This document shows positions 10,169 to 20,750 of a stretch of 64,000 bases of DNA, piece after piece; the first letter of the stretch is position 1, and the number at the start of each line of letters is the position of its first letter. The translations under genes and the position numbers were made by a program. The stretch lies in assembly GCA_947311845.1 (NCBI GenBank), contig CAMZMU010000027.1, positions 26,033,348-26,097,347 on the forward strand, given 5' to 3'. Below the pieces are notes generated by a model. It made no database searches and was not told the DNA's origin. It worked only from the letters and a program-made list of their open reading frames with translations. Origin of the DNA: Poa pratensis (lineage: Eukaryota; Streptophyta; Magnoliopsida; Poales; Poaceae).

Positions 10169-13128
10169 TGAGTTAACTGCCCTTTTGACTATCTTTCTCT
10201 CTCTCTCTTGGTCGTGCCACTAGTGTATATATGATATTGACCAAGTTGCCTTGGCTAGTTTGAGAATCCACCCTGGTTACCTGTGTTTTGGCCGGGTACT
10301 GTATTGCCAGTAGGTACCGCATTTGCTCCAGTTAAAGGCCCCGCAGCCGGTTAGCACTCGGGCCAGGTCCTCCACCTCTGTTTGCTCCTTGCAAAGCTCT
10401 CTGAACTTCATTGTTTTTCCACCTGTTCAGGTCTACACACTGGGCCAATGAATGATTGGCGGGTCTGCCGTTCTTGCTATGACGAGGACACGGCATCCTG
10501 AAGGCCTCTTTAGTGCTCATTGCACGTGATCCTTGATAACTATTTCCACCACTATAATTCCCATTGTTTCCCTGATAACCTCTGTTTTCCTGATAATTTC
10601 CGTCCATCCTTTGCCTCTGAAACCCGGCATTTGCGTTTGCCACTAGCTCTGAGTTTCCCTCCTGATGCCCACGCTTGTGTTGATTCTGATTGTTATTGTT
10701 ATTGTTTCCCGGGCCATTGTTGTTCCTTCCTCCATTGTTCGCAGTACCTTTCCCTTTTTCTTCCTCGTTATCATCTTGGGTCTTGTCCGTGGCTGCGTGT
10801 ATGTTGCACGCATCCATCAATTCTGCCATAGTAACAGGCTTAACCCGGTGTCCCTCCTTCATGCGGCCCAGCTTCTGGACCAATGGAGCGTACTTGCAAG
10901 TTTTTTCCATCGATGAAATTGCGTCCTTGGGCTCGATGCCAGATGAGGAGTGCAGGACCTCTGTGACCCGGCCCATCCAGTGACGTGCTGACTCGCCTTT
11001 CTTCTGTACACAACGATCAAGATCTTCAATGGAAAATAATTGCTTGCACGTACCCTGAAAGTGCTTGATAAAAACTGCTTTCAACTCATCCCAGGAATTG
11101 ATAGATTTCTCTGGCAGATTCTTGAACCACAACTTCGCTACACCATCGCTCATCATCAAATACATATACTTTGCACAAACATTCTCTGTGGCATTGCGTA
11201 TACACATTGCCATTTCATAGCTGCTCAACCAGCTTGCCGGGTCCACGCTTGGCTCATAGTTGGATATCTTGCTAGGCTCCTTGAACTTCTCAGGGAAAGG
11301 CTCCGCTCTAATGGCATCGGAAAGACACTTTGGCCCGGCCAAGTTAGAAGAACTTGCTAAAAAATTATTGTTACCTGGCGAGCTTGCAGATGCTGCTGGC
11401 ACGGGACCCGGTCCCCCTTGTGGTACTCCTGCTACATGCATTGCCTGGTTTGCATTGGTTGCACTTCTTCCCGCTCGCGATCTATTGACTATCTGCTGAG
11501 CCACAGAAATTGCAGGAGCGGGTTGGTGCGGCTGATTGTTCTGGTTCTGGTTCTGCTGGGGCGGGTTTTGCTGCTGTCCCGCGGCAAACCTGGCCAATGG
11601 TGGGTTCCCACCGTGGCAACTCTTACTACGATAAGTTGTGGAATGAAGCGCGCTTTTCTCCTTTGAATACTGAACTTGCTGAACAACCGCAGTGCGCAAC
11701 ATGTCAATGGCACGCCGAGCTTCAATCTCCGCTGGCGAGTCTCCCAAAGGAATACGGTCAAGTGCTAAAGTTGCGGCATACACGTTATCTGCTGGATTGG
11801 AAAAATGGCCTGCCGGTGTGTGGAACCTTGGTGTCCTAGGCGGCAGACCCGGATTTCCCCTGGCTCCCCCAGCGAGAAGACCCGGCACCGCTGCAGCTGC
11901 AACTCCAGCTCTTGATGTTCCCCTGTCTGGTTCTGCATTTGTTCTAACAACTGAAGCCACCTGAGTTACACCCATTGGTTGATCTCCTGGAGTTCTAAAC
12001 AATACTGCGGGATTTATGGCGTTGTCTCCTGGAGCCAACCGGCTCTGGTGCCTCCTCTGATAAACCCTAGTCATCTCATTGAGACGATTTTCCTCATCCT
12101 ATATTTGCTTTCGCCTAACCTCCATATCCTGTCGTGGGGTAGATAACACGGCAGATGCTACCTTGGGGTAGCTTGAGATGATGGGCAAGGCGACTCTGGT
12201 GTCTGGGAGATTGTTTAGCACTTCAGGGACAAAGGGTTTACCCAGGTTCGGCCTCTCCATTGGAGATAAAGACCTACTTCCTGCTATCTTGCTTCTTTGC
12301 CATTGTGTCTCTGCGCATCTGCTCCAAAGCCCGGCGTGCTGTATCCAATTCTATAGCTCTAGCTGCTGCGTTTTCTGGGGTAACCATCCTCGTGAGTGCT
12401 GATGGATCTAGGACCAGGCCATTGTTAAACAAGGCCTGAGCCCCAGTCGTGTTGTTTCTTTCTTCGCCATGAGCCCGGTTATTGAGAAAACCGAAGTTGT
12501 TCCTGTAACGCGCCGTGTCTTCACTTTCCTCTGACACAGAAACCGGGTCTCCATCAACTCTTTGACCCGCCAGCTCCAGTACCGGTGGCAATTGTGGCTG
12601 CTGTTGACCCGGAGTAAAAGCAGGTGGCACGACCGTTGACGGTGATGCTCCCACGTTGGTCGAAGGGGCGGTGTAAACTGCCACCCTCCTAACTGGGCTT
12701 GGGCTGGACTCTTGCTCCTCTTCATCCTCTTCTTCTGCTCCATATCCGAACCGGCCCTCAAACAGGGGCAAGATCGATTCTGAATCTGCATGGTCCGTCA
12801 CATCACCCGGGATTTGAGCCGGGTTTCCCGATCGTTCCTCGTGTACGTCCAGGGGCAGCTCATCTTCAGCTGTACCAACTGATTCTTCTCCATCAGATTG
12901 AACAATTGTGGCAGCTCCTGACACAGATTCATAGTCTCCATCACTAGCAGATCTAGTTGCAATCATACAAACAAGAACGTTAAACTTGCCAATTAGAATA
13001 ACATCACCTGATTCAAGTAGATCTGATTCCGGCCCCCGGCCAGAATCATCAACGATGGGCTCTCCTTGCGAGTTGAGGGTGATCTCGCCGAAAACAAAAT
13101 TCTCCACTCCTTGCATTGCTTCTCCCAT
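10169..13128 (-). pseudogene. Element B gag, interrupted
   Basis: This is the capsid protein of the Tat-like element, starting near 13128 (MGEAMQGVENF). The N-terminal part is acidic and disordered (to about 12292). The central gag core (11300-10900) carries NYEPSVDPASWLSSYEMAMC and later KHFQGTCKQLFSIEDLDRC. The C-terminal part is Asn/Gln-rich and carries MPCPRHSKNGRPANHSLAQC, a typical Tat gag tail. The gene is split by a 162-bp LTR fragment at 12130-12291, followed by a TAG stop at 12099-12101 where Gln is expected. Further frame loss occurs around 10332-10169 in an AG-repeat tract. It is non-functional. Confidence 0.8.
12130..12291 (-). repeat. 162-bp copy of the LTR B terminus inserted within gag
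   Basis: This block matches LTR B positions 13172-13333 almost exactly (same length, very few differences). Its left border is the precise LTR end (TGTCGTGGGG). Gag coding sequence resumes on both sides. No 5-bp duplication is evident, so ordinary integrase-mediated insertion is not supported. A template switch or partial strong-stop cDNA event fits better (inference). Confidence 0.85.
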
Positions 13129-13151
13129 GATGGTGACACCTTTGGACGCGG

Positions 13152-13170
13152 TTCCCACAGACGGGGCCAA
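13152..13170 (-). other. Primer binding site region of element B
   Basis: Directly inside LTR B the element strand reads TTGGCCCCGTCTGTGGGAA. This closely resembles the conserved TTGGCGCCGTCTGTGGGAA found after the 5' LTR of Tat-lineage elements, with one base change. It fixes the 5' LTR border and the minus orientation. Confidence 0.65.
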
Positions 13171-13171
13171 C

Positions 13172-13767
13172 TGTCGTGGGGTAGATAACACGGCAGATGC
13201 TACCTTGGGGTAGCTTGAGATGATAGGCAAGGCGACTCTGGTGTCTGGGAGATTGTTTAGCACTGCAGGGACAAAGGGTTTACCCAGGTTCGGCCTCTCC
13301 ATTGGAGATAAAGACCTACTTCCTGCTATCTTGTTATTGATCTCGATCTCGATAACCCGGCTACGACAACAGAGCCGGATCTCGATCTAGGTTACAAGGT
13401 TCGCATGGTAGCGGATGTTTCTCTATGTTTCTCTCGCCTAAGCCTGGATCGTAAAAGTTCTCCCTATGCTAGGGCTCAGGGACCGGTTTATATAGATGAT
13501 CGGGTCTCCTTGCGCTTTACAAGGTAAATCCAGGTTCTTCCCAGACTCGGAGTCCTACTCTAGCTCTTCTGGCCTTCGTGTCCTCCAAGTCCTGAACCGC
13601 CTCTGGTCTTCTAGAACCTTTCCTTCCTGAACCGGGTTACCGCTAAACCTTCTGGCCCAGCGACATAACCCGGCCCATGCTGATGGTTAGCTGGCCTGGC
13701 CGGTCCTCCTGCCTGGCAGGTCATGCTTCCCTCTTCATGGGCCTACCGGGTTATTATCCCCCCATCA
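13172..13767 (-). repeat. 5' LTR of element B (596 bp)
   Basis: The plus strand begins TGTCGTGGGGTAGATAACACGG and ends GGTTATTATCCCCCCATCA, giving TG/CA termini on both strands. A TATATAAA box lies on the element strand at 13494-13487, a plausible promoter for the element. On the right the sequence switches at 13768 to the integrase C-terminus of element C (VNGQRL), showing that B inserted into C's integrase. The target duplication on this side would be GGCGT (13768-13772); its partner is outside the window. Confidence 0.85.
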
Positions 13768-14855
13768 GGCGTTGTCCATTTACCACATGAGGTTTACCTT
13801 TCATATCACCATGAAGATGGATAGCTCCTGAACGGTATACTTCCTGTATCACTAATGGTCCCTGCCACTTTGAAGCTAACTTACCTGCAGAAAACTTGAA
13901 ACGAGAGTTGTATAATAGCACTTGATCACCTACTTTGAATTCTTTCTTTTTAATTTTCTTGTCATGCCAAATCTTAACTTTTTCTTTAAACATCCTGGCA
14001 CTTTCATAAGCTTCATTTCTCCATTCATCTAGTAGGTTTAAATCAAGAATTCTCTTCTCTCCAGCAGTTTTAAAATCAAAGTTCAATTGTTTAATAGCCC
14101 ATCTAGCTTTATGTTCTAATTCAACAGGTAAATGACAAGCTTTTCCATAAACCATTTTATAAGGAGACATTCCCATAGGATTTTTAAAAGCAGTTCTATA
14201 AGCCCATAATGCATCGTTAATTTTAAGTGGCCAATCAGACCTAGACTTATTCACTGTCTTTTCCAAAATGAGTTTAATTTCCCTATTACTTAATTCAACT
14301 TGTCCACTAGTTTGGGGATGATAAGGTGATGCAATTCTATGGTTAACATCATATTTTGCCAAAGTTTTCCTAAGAATACCATGTAAGAAATGAGAACCAC
14401 CATCAGTAATTAAAAACCTAGGAACACCAAACCTGGGGAAAATGATGTCCTGAAGCATCTTCATTGCCGTGGCATGATCTGCACTTTTGGTTGGAATTGC
14501 TTCCACCCACTTTGTAACATAATCCACTGCAACCAAAATATGAGTATGCTTTGTCTTTGATTCGGGAAAGGTCCCATAAAGTCAAAACCCCACACATCAA
14601 ATGGTTCAAGTGGTAAGAATAGTTCATAGGCATTTCATTTCTCCTACCAATATTTCCTACTCTTTGACATTTATCACAAGATTTAACATATTCAGCACAA
14701 TCCTTAAATAAAGTAGGCCAATAAAAACCAGACTGTAATACCTTTGCACCTGTACGATCTCCTGCATGATGTCCTCCATAGGGACTGTCATGACAATCTC
14801 TTATAATAGCCTGTTGTTCATACTCAGGTACACAACGTCTAATAATACCATCCAC
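13768..14855 (-). pseudogene. Element C integrase (Athila-like gypsy)
   Basis: The minus strand encodes the integrase zinc finger (HDSPYGGHHAGDRT, then CDKCQRVGNI, about 14800-14640). The catalytic core follows ([21 protein letters not shown], and [17 protein letters not shown] carrying the Glu of DDE), then a C-terminal region ([14 protein letters not shown]). Two overlapping frames (14855-14418 and 14536-13768) show a frameshift near 14540. The coding end is removed by LTR B at 13767. The HPQTSGQVE and [13 protein letters not shown] style matches the Athila lineage. Confidence 0.85.
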
Positions 14856-16400
14856 ACTCTTCTTATAAAGAAAAGGATCATCCCAAAATAATGTCTAAGA
14901 TCATAAAAGAATTTCTTTCTTTGTTGAGTAGTGAAGTGTGGAGGTAAAACTTTACCAACAATAAAATTTGCATAATTGGCAAACCATGGAGATGCAACTT
15001 TAGCACTAGAAACATTAACAATTGCAAGTTGTTCATTAACAAAGCTATCATTAATAGGAATAGGATCATCAGGTATATTTTCCATTCTAGAAAGATGATC
15101 AGCTACTTGATTATCTTCCCCTTTCCTATCAACAATGTGTAAATCAAATTCTTGCAATAGAAGTACCCATCTTATTAATCTAGGCTTAGCATCTTTCTTA
15201 TGCATTAAGTATTTAATGGCAGAATGATCAGTATGCAATGTGACTTTCGAATCAGTAATATAAGGTCTAAACTTGTCACAAGCAAATAGCACTGCTAAAA
15301 ATTCTTTTTCAGTTGTGGCATAATTCCTTTGAGCAGCATCAAGTGTTCTACTAGCATAATAAATGACATTCAGTTTCTTATCAACACGTTGGCCCAAAAC
15401 AGCCCCAACTGCATAATCACTAGCATCACACATAATTTCAAAAGGCAATTCCAATCAGGAGGTTGAATAATAGGAGCACTTATTAAAGCATTCTTCAAAA
15501 TATTAAAGGACTCAATGCAATCATCATTAAAAGAGAAAGGAACATCCTTTTGCAAAAGATTGGTTAGGGTTTTGATATTTTGGAGAAATCTTTAATAAAC
15601 CTACGGTAAAAACCTGCATGCCCAAGAAAACTTCTTATACCTTTGAGTCCCTTGGGTATGGAGCTTTTCAATAGCTTCTATCTTTGCTGGGTCAACTTCT
15701 ATTCCTTTCCAGAAATCTTATGCCCAAGAACAATACCTTCAGTAACCATGAAGTGACACTTCTCCCAGTTTAAAACTAAGTGTTGGTCTTCACAACGCTG
15801 CAAAACTTTGTTAAGGTTGAACAAGCAATTATCGAAGGAAGTACCATACACAGAAAAATCATCCATAAAGACTTCCATTATCTTTTCAATATAATCAGCA
15901 AATATAGCATTCATGCATCTTTGAAAAGTAGCAGGAGCATTGCACAAACCGAATGGCATTCTCCTATAAGCAAATGTACCAAATGGACATGTAAAAGTGG
16001 TTTTTCTTGATCATCTTTATGAACAGGAATTTGGGAGAAACCTGAATAACCATCTAAATAGCAAAAGTGAGAGTGTTTAGATAACCTTTCTAACATTTGA
16101 TCAATAAATGGCAATGGGTAATGATCTTTACGAGTTGCTTTGTTTAACTTCCTGAAATCAATACACATTCTATAACCAACAACAGTGCGTTGAGCTACAA
16201 GTTCATCCTCATCATTTGGAACAACAGTCATTCCACCCTTTTTAGGACACAATGAACAGGACTAACCCACTTACTATCAGCTATAGGATAAATGATACCA
16301 GCTTCAATAAGTCTTATTACCTCTTTCTTACCACTTCTTTCATTTTTGGATGGAGACGGCGTTGATAATCAACAACAGGTTTTGCATCTCCTCCAAATTA
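14856..16400 (-). pseudogene. Element C reverse transcriptase and RNase H
   Basis: Reverse transcriptase (about 16252-15690) carries MCIDFRKLNKATRKDHYPLP, MPFGLCNAPATFQRCM and the catalytic FMDDFSVYG (a DD-containing box). RNase H (15454-14900) carries [27 protein letters not shown] and [11 protein letters not shown], ending with the connection to integrase ([17 protein letters not shown]). The frame shifts at least at about 15950-15910, 15700-15555 and 15460. The order RT, RNase H, integrase is the normal Ty3/gypsy order, and the element belongs with gag 16589-18390. Confidence 0.85.
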
Positions 16401-16588
16401 ATTTTATGCATACATAGAGCTGGGCTTATACCTTTAAGATCATCAAGAGAGTATCCAATGGCTGGTCGGTGAGCTTTAAGCACATCAAGTAATTTCTCTT
16501 CTCTTCAGCTGAAAGGTTAGCACTAATAATGACAGGATATATGCTCTTCTCATCCAAATATGCATATTTAAGATTTTAGGCAAAGGTT

Positions 16589-18390
16589 TTAATTCAAACT
16601 AGGATCCCCTTTAGGTGGTGGTAGCACTCCTAAATTATCAGGTGGGATATGCAATTGTAATTGTGGTGGCTGTTGTGAAAGTATTTGTTCTAAAGCATCT
16701 TTTTCTTCTTCATTAAATGGTTCATCTTGATTAAGCATGTATCTTTCCACCACGTCTGTTGAAGCTACAGCTACATGAGCAAGAGTTTCAATTACATCTT
16801 CAGAAAATGGCTCTTTCTTTGAATGCTTATCAGAAAATTTAGAAAAGTTGAATGCAAGTTTTTCTCCAGCACAATTAATAAACACTTTCTCTTTAAGCAA
16901 ATCAATTTCAGCACCAACAGTATGTAAGAAAGGTCTACCAAAAATGATAGGACAAAATGAATCTTGAGGGCAACCAAGCACAATAAAATCAGCAGGATAT
17001 TTAATTTTACCTACCAATACTTCAACATCTCTAACAATTCCAAGTGGATTAATATAATCTTTATTAGCAAGTTGAATTGTCATACCTGTCTCTTCCATAC
17101 TGATAGGATCAATATCAGGCTTGATTTCAAGATACAGAGAATATGGAATGACACTAATGCTTGCTCCAATATCACATAAGCCATGATAACTAGAAGTCCC
17201 AATAGTGCATGATATAACAGGCTTACCAACCTTGGCCGAATTGCCTTTAACAACTTTAGTAGCATCTTCACATAGATAAACATCAACAGGATCTTCTTCA
17301 TTTAATTGTTTGATAATAGAGATTTGACTGTTGACTTCCATCTGTTCATAAGGCTGAGATCTTCTTCTTTTACTCTTGTTAGAAACAGCAATAAGTAAAT
17401 TTTCCTTGACTTGGTTTGGATATGGTGGTGCCTCAACATACTCCTCAATTGTCAAGGATGACACTGGTTCTACCTGTTTAATAACTTTGGGTACAACAAT
17501 AGATTGTTTAACAGGTTCAACATAAGCTTCAAACCCAGTTTTAGGAATACCAATATGATTAGCAAAAGATTTAGCTACCTCAATTATAACATAAGGATCA
17601 AGATTAAAAGTATCACTCAGATTTTTAAACAAGGTAGAAGTAGAGAAATTCTCTACACATGAATACTCATAGTCCAGATAGGGCTCATTACCTTTATCAA
17701 GATCCCAATGACCAGTATTCTCAGAAATAGTCTCCAATAAATTCCATGCTTCTTCTTCAGTATTATTTGTAAAGCTTCCACTAGATGAATTATCCAGAAA
17801 TTCCTTTTGTTGCCTTGGTAGCCTCACATAAAAGTTTATCAGAATAATTTTCCTTGTAAGATCATGACAAGGATTCTTGCGGAGGAGTTCCTTTAACCTC
17901 CCCCAAGCTTGAGTAATACTTTCTCCCAGATGTGGCCAGAAATTAAATATATAGCAGCGGTTCTCATAAGCTTCTCTAGGAGTAAAATACTTAAGAAAGA
18001 AAACCTTCCTCAAAATACTCCAGTCCATAGTGACTTCTTCATCTAAAGACCTGAACCAAATACGAGCATTACCAGATAAAGACAGATATAACAGCTTCCT
18101 TTTTACCTGATCTTCAGAAATACCAGGAAGTCTAAATAAACCACATATAGCCTCAATTGTTTCCATGTGTTCACGTGCAGATTTAGTTCCATCCCTGTAA
18201 ATGGATTTTTCATAACTCTTTTAACATGACCAACGGGAATTTTATATCCCACTTTAGGTATCTCAGGCACAGTAGTTTCAACAGTTTTAGGAGCATAAGC
18301 ACTTTCATATAGAGCAAGATGTAGCGAGGCACGATTCATAAATGCCATAGTAGCAATGAGATAAAACAGTAAATAAAATTCACCTTTCAA
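16589..18390 (-). pseudogene. Element C gag-protease
   Basis: Gag begins at 18390 (MKGEFYLLFY, then MAFMNRASLHLALYESAY) and shifts frame at about 18166-18103. It continues with the gag core (SLSGNARIWFRSLDEE, FFLKYFTPREAYENR, NFWPHLGESITQAWGRLKEL). The protease region near 17190-17090 carries LCDIGASISVIPYSLY, followed by IIFGRPFLHTVGAEID. A QILSQQPPQLQLHIPP tail leads toward RT. It shares lineage with elements A and D but is clearly diverged in sequence. The frameshift makes it a pseudogene. Confidence 0.85.
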
Positions 18391-18415
18391 GTTTCCTTAC
18401 CAATAGCGCTACGCT

Positions 18416-18432
18416 CCCCGGCAACGGCGCCA
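18416..18432 (-). other. Primer binding site of element C (tRNA-Asp)
   Basis: Plus-strand CCCCGGCAACGGCGCCA is an exact match to the 3' end of plant tRNA-Asp including CCA. It sits 11 bp from LTR C and identifies the primer used by this element. Confidence 0.85.
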
Positions 18433-18443
18433 GAAAAGTATCT

Positions 18444-19961
18444 TGATGACTCCCAAGTGCAGGAGATCAATTGTAGTACCTTTCGAATAGAAAAGGTTGT
18501 CGAACCCACGAGGAGCTGAAGGTATTGGTTATTAGAAATGATAAATAGACAATAAAAGATGCAAGTGTTTTTGGTATTTTCGATTGTATAATTGCAAGAC
18601 AGTGACAATGCAGCAGGTAAATGGTAACAAGTAAAAGCTCTCAAAGAGAGAGAAAGCCCAATCCTCTATGTGTAAGAGGACAAGCTCAAGTGATGTGTAA
18701 CTTATATGTGGAAAACGTTCCCGAGGGCGGCATGGATATTGCTAGGCATATAGATTTATTAAACAACACGTTGAATATCTTGTCTAGTTTTAATCTTCTT
18801 CGGACGGAGCTATTATTAGGTACAGCTAAATAAATAGACTAAACCCCTTATGATGGATCATGTGGCCAATTAAATGACAGCACAAGAATTATTAAGATAT
18901 AAAATCCCACCATAGCATTACGCTCTAGGTCCCCGATACTAATACCCCGTAAAGTAACTTAATGATTCGGTCTCAGGCTTTCGTGTCCTCCCAAGTCTCC
19001 CTCACGCCATTACACTACGGTGTTCTCCTATGAGCCCATATAGGTGAAGTGTTGTGCAGTCGACGTTCGCACAACACCATCATAGAATCACACAAAAAGA
19101 TAAACACTAGACAAAATACCAACACATGTCATATATAAATCATTGCCAATTCATCCTATGCCCTCAGGAACATACGGGAACTACTCACAACGTGCAAACA
19201 TGGTGATATCAGTGGCATAATGGTACAACACAATCTGAAAATATAACTTCACCACAAATAATGACAAGTACTCAATCACAAACATGAATAGTAGCACAAG
19301 ACAAGTATCTAGGGTATAGCAACTCTCAAACTACGAGGGGAACGGAGTGGATCACGGAGATGATGATGGAGATGGTGCTGGTCTTGGTGATGGTGATGAT
19401 GTAGAGGCCTCCTCCCACGCCAAGGAGGAGAGGTGATGATGATGACGGTGATTTCCCCTTCTCCGGAGCTCCGGAGCAGCAGGATCTGATCCCCCTCGGA
19501 GGGAATCAGGAGTTTCCGCCGCCGCGACCTCGGATAGTCTCGTAAAAATTAGGGCGTTACTTTTCGGGCGAGACGGAGACCTCGTTAAAAAGCCCCAGGC
19601 GAGGAAGTGCCCGAGGCTCCTTTTGGTGGGTCCCACGGTCAGGGAATCTGGCCGCGTGGGCCCACCCATTTTGGGCCTCGTGGCCTTCCTTGCTTGCTTC
19701 TTCTTCCCTCTGGTGTTCTCCCGAAGAAAAACCAGCTGTGCAATTTTCCTTTTATTAATTGGGCCTTCGTAGCTCCTGAAACAATAAAAACACAAAAAGG
19801 AGGTTTTCTGCCTCTCAGAAATTAAATACTAAAAATAGGGACTTTGTAGGAAAGTCCCCTAAATCATCTAAAACATGTAAAAACAATGATATAATAATGC
19901 AAATAACATCCTAATATGGTGGTATAAGTGGTATAGATGATGATATAAAATGCACGTATCA
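18444..19961 (-). repeat. 5' LTR of element C (1518 bp)
   Basis: The plus strand begins TGATGACTCCCAAGTGCAGGAG and ends AAATGCACGTATCA. Its ends resemble those of LTR A (TGATGAC...GTATCA), but the interior differs. At 19962 the sequence changes to gag of element D in mid-frame, so C inserted into D's gag. The likely target duplication on this side is CATGT (19962-19966). Confidence 0.85.
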
Positions 19962-20388
19962 CATGTTTATTTTCATTTTGCCTAAAAGAGAGGATATTGT
20001 TTCTATTTTGCAGTATTTTAACAGGGGGATAATATTTCTTAATGAAAGCTTCTTTTAAATCATCCCAAGAATTAATACTACCAGTAGGTAATGAATGTAG
20101 CCACTCTTTAGCTTTTTCTCTAAGTGAGAAAGGAAATAACTTCAGTTTTAAGACATTACTCTCAACATTTTTAAACTTTTGCATGTCACAGATTTCAATA
20201 AAATCATGAAGATGCATAGAGGCATCCTCAACAGCACTACCACCAAATTGTTCCCTAGTTATCAAGTTTAACAAACTAGGACTAACTTCATAGCTCTCAG
20301 CAGTAATCTCAGGTGTGGTGATAGGCTTAGCAATAAATTGATCATTAGGAGTGTTTGTGTAGTCACACAATTTAGTTCTATCTCCCAT
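19962..20388 (-). pseudogene. Element D gag N-terminal fragment
   Basis: Starting at 20388 (MGDRTKLCDYTN), the minus strand encodes an Athila-like gag segment with EQFGGSAVEDASMHLHDFIE, LKLFPFSLREKAKEWLHSLP and AFIKKYYPPVKILQNRN. It runs into LTR C after NENKHV. The rest of element D (further gag, all of pol, 3' LTR) is not present to the left, presumably lying beyond nested element C and outside the window. Confidence 0.85.
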
Positions 20389-20685
20389 TTTAACAAGTTT
20401 TTATGTGTTTTTCATTTTTTATGCAAAACTGAAAGTAAAATGACACTAATGCAACTCGAAATAACAAATGCAACACAAAAATGCAAAACTGAATATAAAT
20501 ATGCAAACCGAAATATAAAGATGATATGCAAGACAAGAACAAAACAAAATAAAATGATTGTAGGTAAAGATGGATAAGATGATGCTCACGTAGGTGCAAC
20601 CTCCCCAAGCTTAGGTTGTTACACAAGTTGGTGATGAAGTTGACTTGATGTGAGTGATCCTTGGATAAACCTTTCAGCTATGGTT

Positions 20686-20750
20686 CCCCGGCAACGGCGC
20701 CAGAAAACGGTCTTGATGGCCCTTCACGTAATTACCCCACAACGGCGCCA
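20686..20750 (-). repeat. Primer binding site of element D, duplicated in tandem
   Basis: An exact tRNA-Asp match, CCCCGGCAACGGCGCCA, lies at 20686-20702. A second degenerate copy, CCCCACAACGGCGCCA, lies at 20735-20750. The shared stretch CGGCGCCAGAAAAC recurs with a 48-bp offset, and the following LTR-edge sequence (TTCACGTAATTACC against TTCGCGTGGTTACC) is duplicated too. This is a local tandem duplication of the PBS plus LTR edge. Confidence 0.75.

Noticed and set aside
10220..10222. Another CAG-to-TAG stop in element B
   Set aside because: This TAG lies in a region where the reading frame is uncertain because of an AG-repeat indel, so it was not counted with the five others.
11040..11964. 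Plus-strand ORFs opposite element B gag
   Set aside because: Shadow frames antisense to the clear gag coding sequence.
18416..18432. tRNA-Asp gene
   Set aside because: Only the 3' terminal 17 nt are present; it is a retrotransposon primer binding site, as are the copies at 3537 and 20686.
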